From Magnolia sinica (Eukaryota; Streptophyta; Magnoliopsida; Magnoliales; Magnoliaceae), in contig NC_080583.1 in NCBI RefSeq assembly GCF_029962835.1, positions 72,525,158-72,589,157 of the forward strand: a DNA stretch of 64,000 nucleotides. Direction: 5' to 3'. Of the stretch, positions 63,001 through 64,000 are shown in pieces. Position numbers and translations under genes: made by a program. Under the pieces are notes generated by a model. That model was given only the letters and a program-made list of their open reading frames with translations. It was not told the origin of the DNA and ran no database searches. Every line of letters starts with the position of its first letter. Within the stretch, counting starts at the first letter, position 1.

Positions 63001-63029
63001 GAAACGGACACTTACAAGCAGCTGTATAG
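42077..63029 (+). CDS. Erlin-like SPFH/band 7 protein, nine exons
   Basis: Exons: 42077..42235, 59350..59473, 59571..59638, 59772..59831, 59970..60128, 60221..60367, 60818..61032, 62756..62864, 62943..63029. They total 1128 nt: 375 residues and TAG. All phases join without a break. Residues about 38-60 ([16 protein letters not shown], continued by IVFSSAV in exon 2) form one transmembrane anchor. [20 protein letters not shown] starts the SPFH domain near residue 68. [40 protein letters not shown] and [20 protein letters not shown] follow. Then a charged helical [20 protein letters not shown] region, and [15 protein letters not shown] with [17 protein letters not shown] at the C-terminus. Order and length match erlins, ER-membrane proteins that in animals form large rings and scaffold ER-associated degradation; the plant role is less clear. 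The exon 1 ATG has context gccATGG. Introns are GT-AG except intron 5 (GC-AG). Exon 1 is assigned because its helix joins exon 2 in phase 0; cDNA would confirm it. Confidence 0.9.
44493..45248 (+). mobile_element. TRIM-like LTR element with a 53-bp interior
   Basis: Two LTRs, 44493..44844 (352 bp) and 44898..45248 (351 bp), starting TAATGCAG and ending CTGCATCA. They are flanked by GAATT at 44488..44492 and 45249..45253. The interior starts with aattggtatcaaagcgg, a tRNA-Met-type PBS (TGGTATCAAAGC at 44848..44859), and ends actgggggtgat, a short purine-rich tract. No coding capacity. Each LTR also contains a stretch resembling the interior (gaggtctcgtgttcgagact), suggesting an LTR made by fusion of older LTR and interior pieces. 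Confidence 0.8.
45459..45746. repeat. Imperfect tandem duplication (about 170-bp period)
   Basis: aaccatctatct, a gttgcttcagta block, ggactaaggttctggt and gaagtgggttatgctaggtg occur in order twice. 45760..46300 beyond it has loosely repeated phrases (ggtcagtgcaagacc) but nothing assignable. Confidence 0.65.
46313..46584 (-). mobile_element. TRIM-B fragment: one LTR plus part of the interior
   Basis: Reverse complement of the units at 54106..55553. One 159-bp LTR (46313..46471, minus-strand start TGTCCCACATCGGAAGCG) is preceded in element sense by the 'type B' interior, which breaks off at about 46584 where the viral inverted repeat begins. The PBS side is missing. Confidence 0.85.
46591..47115 (+). 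repeat. Left arm of the viral promoter-region inverted repeat
   Basis: 525 bp, inverted relative to 48239..49073. Outer end atgtcactctcgagaagtcg; inner end is a run of TGCTACAGTAAC-type repeats. It lacks an internal segment of about 310 bp present in the right arm; the breakpoint lies at cccagcttatg/tgtttatatat with TTATG shared at both junctions. An open frame at 46560..46898 is a shadow without domains. Confidence 0.9.
46865..46870 (+). promoter_or_regulatory. TATA box in the left arm, pointing rightward
   Basis: TATAAA in tctataaatactagtg, followed by agagagaagtaagaaataga leader-like DNA. Caulimovirid pregenomic promoters have a TATA box upstream of the leader; the copy here faces the enclosed movement-protein fragment in its antisense direction. 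Confidence 0.6.
47117..48214 (-). pseudogene. Endogenous caulimovirid movement-protein fragment (short copy)
   Basis: A 1.1-kb direct copy of 50720..51812, homologous over 47121..48213 at a constant offset of 3599 with no net indel and few substitutions. It encodes the middle and C-terminal part of a 30K-type movement protein (minus strand; [18 protein letters not shown]) and the first proline-rich linker. Both ends are cut at the arms of the inverted repeat. No start codon, so it is not an intact gene. The frame is otherwise open, unlike the long copy, which has two nonsense codons in this interval. Confidence 0.8.
48239..49073 (-). repeat. Right arm of the viral promoter-region inverted repeat
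   Basis: 835 bp, inverted copy of 46591..47115 plus an internal segment of about 310 bp (about 48390..48697) lost from the left arm. Inner end: tactgtagcagtgttactgt repeats; outer end cttctcgagagtgacat. It lies directly downstream, in viral sense, of the coat-protein-like frame, so it is probably the viral intergenic region. Confidence 0.9.
48794..48799 (-). promoter_or_regulatory. TATA box in the right arm, pointing leftward
   Basis: The minus strand reads TATAAA within ctataaatacc, the counterpart of the left-arm box. Transcription from here would cross the leader and the short movement-protein fragment in sense. Confidence 0.6.
49161..52295 (-). pseudogene. Endogenous caulimovirid movement + coat-protein-like polyprotein, broken
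   Basis: One reading frame on the minus strand from an ATG at 52295 (or 52214) to a stop at 49163..49161, broken by in-frame TAG codons at 51629..51627 and 51428..51426 where the short copy has sense codons. Order in viral sense: 30K-type movement-protein core (about 51950..51400), proline-rich linker ([14 protein letters not shown], about 50910..50830), glutamine-rich coiled coil (about 50590..50340), second proline-rich stretch, acidic stretch (about 49800), and a coat-protein-like domain ([18 protein letters not shown], about 49600). No CCHC knuckle, protease, reverse transcriptase or RNase H follows. The layout resembles florendovirus/petuvirus-type genomes (recall of the family, not a search). 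It lies in a host intron, antisense to the host gene. No functional product expected. Confidence 0.8.
52636..52652 (-). other. Caulimovirid-type primer binding site
   Basis: The minus strand reads TGGTATCAGAGCCATGG, a match to the complement of plant initiator tRNA-Met, about 340 nt upstream in viral sense of the first ATG. This position and orientation are those of the pararetrovirus minus-strand primer site and support the viral assignment and polarity. Confidence 0.8.
52709..54038. mobile_element. hAT-like non-autonomous element, 1330 bp, 8-bp TSD
   Basis: Termini CAGTGTATCAAATAGCG and, in reverse complement, CAGTGTTTTAAATAGCG, flanked by GTTAAAAC at 52701..52708 and 54039..54046. Both subterminal regions are dense in GTAGCGTACGCTACG-type palindromic words. 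The interior holds a non-repetitive stretch (about 52860..53200), a CT/GA-rich stretch (53230..53400) and a GGGCCCACC-family segment (about 53470..53800). No transposase. Inserted at the 5' side of the viral block. Confidence 0.9.
54050..55553 (+). mobile_element. TRIM-B tandem array: five LTRs, four interiors
   Basis: LTRs, each 159 bp: 54106..54264, 54427..54585, 54743..54901, 55079..55237, 55395..55553, starting TGTCCCACATCGGAAGCG and ending TGTTACA or a variant. Each is followed by an interior starting AATGGTATCA(G/A)AGCC, a tRNA-Met PBS, and ending in a purine-rich stretch such as gtggggtggaacgg. The interiors alternate between two types: A (tgaagccc, tgttgcacac) at 54265 and 54902, and B (tgtgacacaatactggtgca) at 54586 and 55238. 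The array thus reads LTR-A-LTR-B-LTR-A-LTR-B-LTR, a dimeric higher-order repeat. It begins with a partial type B interior. No coding capacity. Confidence 0.9.
55527..55709. repeat. About 91-bp tandem duplication at the array end
   Basis: cttatggggtaggcgtgggc through gtgctaacggaaagtacttc to gtgttaataattgcct is present twice. The unit includes the last 27 bp of the fifth TRIM-B LTR plus flanking DNA, so it arose after that LTR was in place. Confidence 0.85.
56306..56687. repeat. 191-bp tandem duplication covering a MITE end
   Basis: Units 56306..56496 and 56497..56687, each from ctattgagtcatcaaagc to ggggctgttacgcc. They include flanking DNA, the target-site sequence ctctgtac and the first 70-odd bases of the MITE, so the left end of that element exists twice. 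Confidence 0.9.
56614..56957. mobile_element. hAT-like MITE rich in GTAACGGCC palindromes
   Basis: Flanked by CTCTGTAC at 56606..56613 and 56958..56965. Left end aaggtgttttgtaacg; right end, in reverse complement, tcacggtaggccgtaaagg. Interior stretches such as taacggtggctgtaacagcc / gccaccgtta form hairpins. No coding sequence. Confidence 0.7.
59658..59679. repeat. 22-base C homopolymer in intron 3
   Basis: GGGGG followed by 22 C, 20 bp after the exon 3 donor. Homopolymer length is prone to sequencing error. It lies wholly inside the 133-bp intron, so it does not affect the reading frame. Confidence 0.9.
61535..61670 (+). mobile_element. Possible tRNA-derived SINE in intron 7
   Basis: ctcaatggccaagttggtta (A-box-like) and gagggattgaatccc (B-box-like) are spaced as in a tRNA-type promoter, followed by caatgtgggggttttgatag. 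It differs from the other SINEs here and has no obvious A tail or target duplication. The rest of the 1723-bp intron 7 shows nothing assignable. Confidence 0.45.
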
Positions 63030-63170
63030 TATAATTCCACTTGTTTTAACTTAAATTTTGATACTAATGCTTGATCATACAAGCAGCTATATGATTCCAC
63101 TTGTTTGAGCACAAAGTTTCTTCAGCTTGTAAATATAATGAAAGCAAAGGTGGAAAAAGAAGAAGAAAAA
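63030..63170 (+). other. Erlin 3' untranslated region
   Basis: Follows the TAG at 63027..63029. taaatataatgaaag at about 63129 offers a weak AATAAA-like signal. A stretch around the stop codon (acaagcagctgtata ... attccacttgttt) recurs diverged about 60 bp downstream (63079..63108), a local duplication. Confidence 0.5.
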
Positions 63171-64000
63171 AAGAGAAGCAGCTCATCTCTTTACTTTTCT
63201 TCCCTTTTTTATATGTGCTTTTCATAAGATTTACATGGTTTTCTTTTGATTATTTCTGCTGCATTTGGATGCTCTAGTGAATTGAATTGGGAATATTCAG
63301 TTTCATCAAGAGGAGATGACCCAAAAGTAATGTATTTACAAATTGGAGCCTAGATCTGATTGTGTTGTTTGGTAACCTGTTCCATACATTCGTCTCTTTC
63401 GTGTGTTCCAATGTTGGAGATGGTTTCAAGCAAAAGCATTGATTGCTGATGCCCCTGAGTCGGTTGCGACTCATCTGGGTCAACCTCGAGTAGGTTGAGT
63501 CTGATCCTTCTGTTGAAGTCTGTCTGTAGGCGTAGAGATGAACTGGGCTGGCCTGTTGGATTTGGGCACTGCTCCATGCGTGCTCAGCTGTGTTTTGCAC
63601 CCTGCTCAATGTGTTCAGCCAGGTCCTGTAATAGCGGCCACTGGTTCGGCCTGTGCCTAAGTTTCGAAGCTTGATCAGTAAATGAGGAGGGGATGGACCT
63701 AGGTTTTGTAAATTTTCAGTTGAGCCCTAACCTGAGTGGACGGATGTGGTCGGAAATTTTTAGTATCGCTACATTGATAGGTTATGCGTCCGTCTTATGG
63801 TCATATAGCTATTATCTCTATGCTTGTTTTAACAATGTATGCATGAATTCCCTCATACAGGCATTGTTCAAAAACTCATTGACTCAACGGCGAGTTAACT
63901 CAATGAGATTCCAGATTGACTCATGTGTGATTTATTGTGTCAACTCAGATTATGTGGTCGACTCGACTAGACTCAACACGACTTGAAGTGAGTTGCTCGC
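63171..64000. other. Downstream intergenic DNA, no feature supported
   Basis: No gene or element was identified. A gactcaactcgactc-type stretch near 63880..63995 resembles the TCGA-rich hAT-like MITEs but is cut by the window edge. Confidence 0.4.

Overview
The window is nuclear DNA of a flowering plant. It holds one recognisable, apparently intact host gene: a plus-strand erlin-type SPFH (band 7) protein gene of nine exons and 375 codons, 42077..63029. Almost everything else is transposable elements, their decayed remains, and one old endogenous caulimovirid (plant pararetrovirus). Dozens of copies of an inverted-repeat element family rich in GGGCCCACC / ATGATGTATGTG / GGATGGACGG suggest a magnoliid genome. 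That placement is an inference from memory of such repeats and was not tested.

Layout. 1..3632: MITEs of the GGGCCCACC family. 3622..12060: a tandem mosaic in which diverged LTR fragments (A, B, C) alternate with a second unit; differences between copies give filled and empty sites for a copia fragment, a SINE and a small TIR element. 12650..13700: a tandem array of about five half-MITEs. 13770..14530: a SINE split by an hAT-like element with a perfect 8-bp target duplication. 14560..19830: MITEs, simple repeats and a possible solo LTR. 19830..33386: an older LTR split by a 12.7-kb Tekay-like chromovirus on the minus strand, with long LTRs (4021 and 3856 bp), PBS, PPT and a frameshifted gag-pol. 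One LTR is truncated and the element is bracketed by an unusual 166-bp direct duplication. 33387..41105: SINEs, hAT-like and GGGCCCACC MITEs, and AT-rich DNA.

From 42077 the erlin gene begins. Exon 1 encodes the cytosolic tail and most of the membrane anchor. It is followed by a 17,114-bp intron 1 (42236..59349) that splits the transmembrane helix in phase 0. The intron holds a very small LTR element (TRIM-like, 44493..45248, 53-bp interior, TSD GAATT), an endogenous caulimovirid block (46591..about 52700), a 1330-bp hAT-like element inserted in that block (TSD GTTAAAAC), a five-LTR tandem array of a second TRIM family, and a probable solo LTR carrying another hAT-like MITE. The viral block has movement and coat-protein-like sequence but no visible reverse transcriptase. 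Part of it is rearranged so that a 1.1-kb movement-protein fragment lies between two inverted copies of the viral promoter region, both pointing inward. Exons 2..9 (59350..63029) are compact and encode the SPFH domain and the erlin C-terminal region; intron 5 is GC-AG.

How the parts relate. The host transcript would read through the whole repeat block as intron, antisense to the viral reading frames. The most notable arrangement is this host intron holding a viral fragment with inward-facing inverted viral promoters, a layout that could yield double-stranded viral RNA. This is inference from layout; no expression data are available here.
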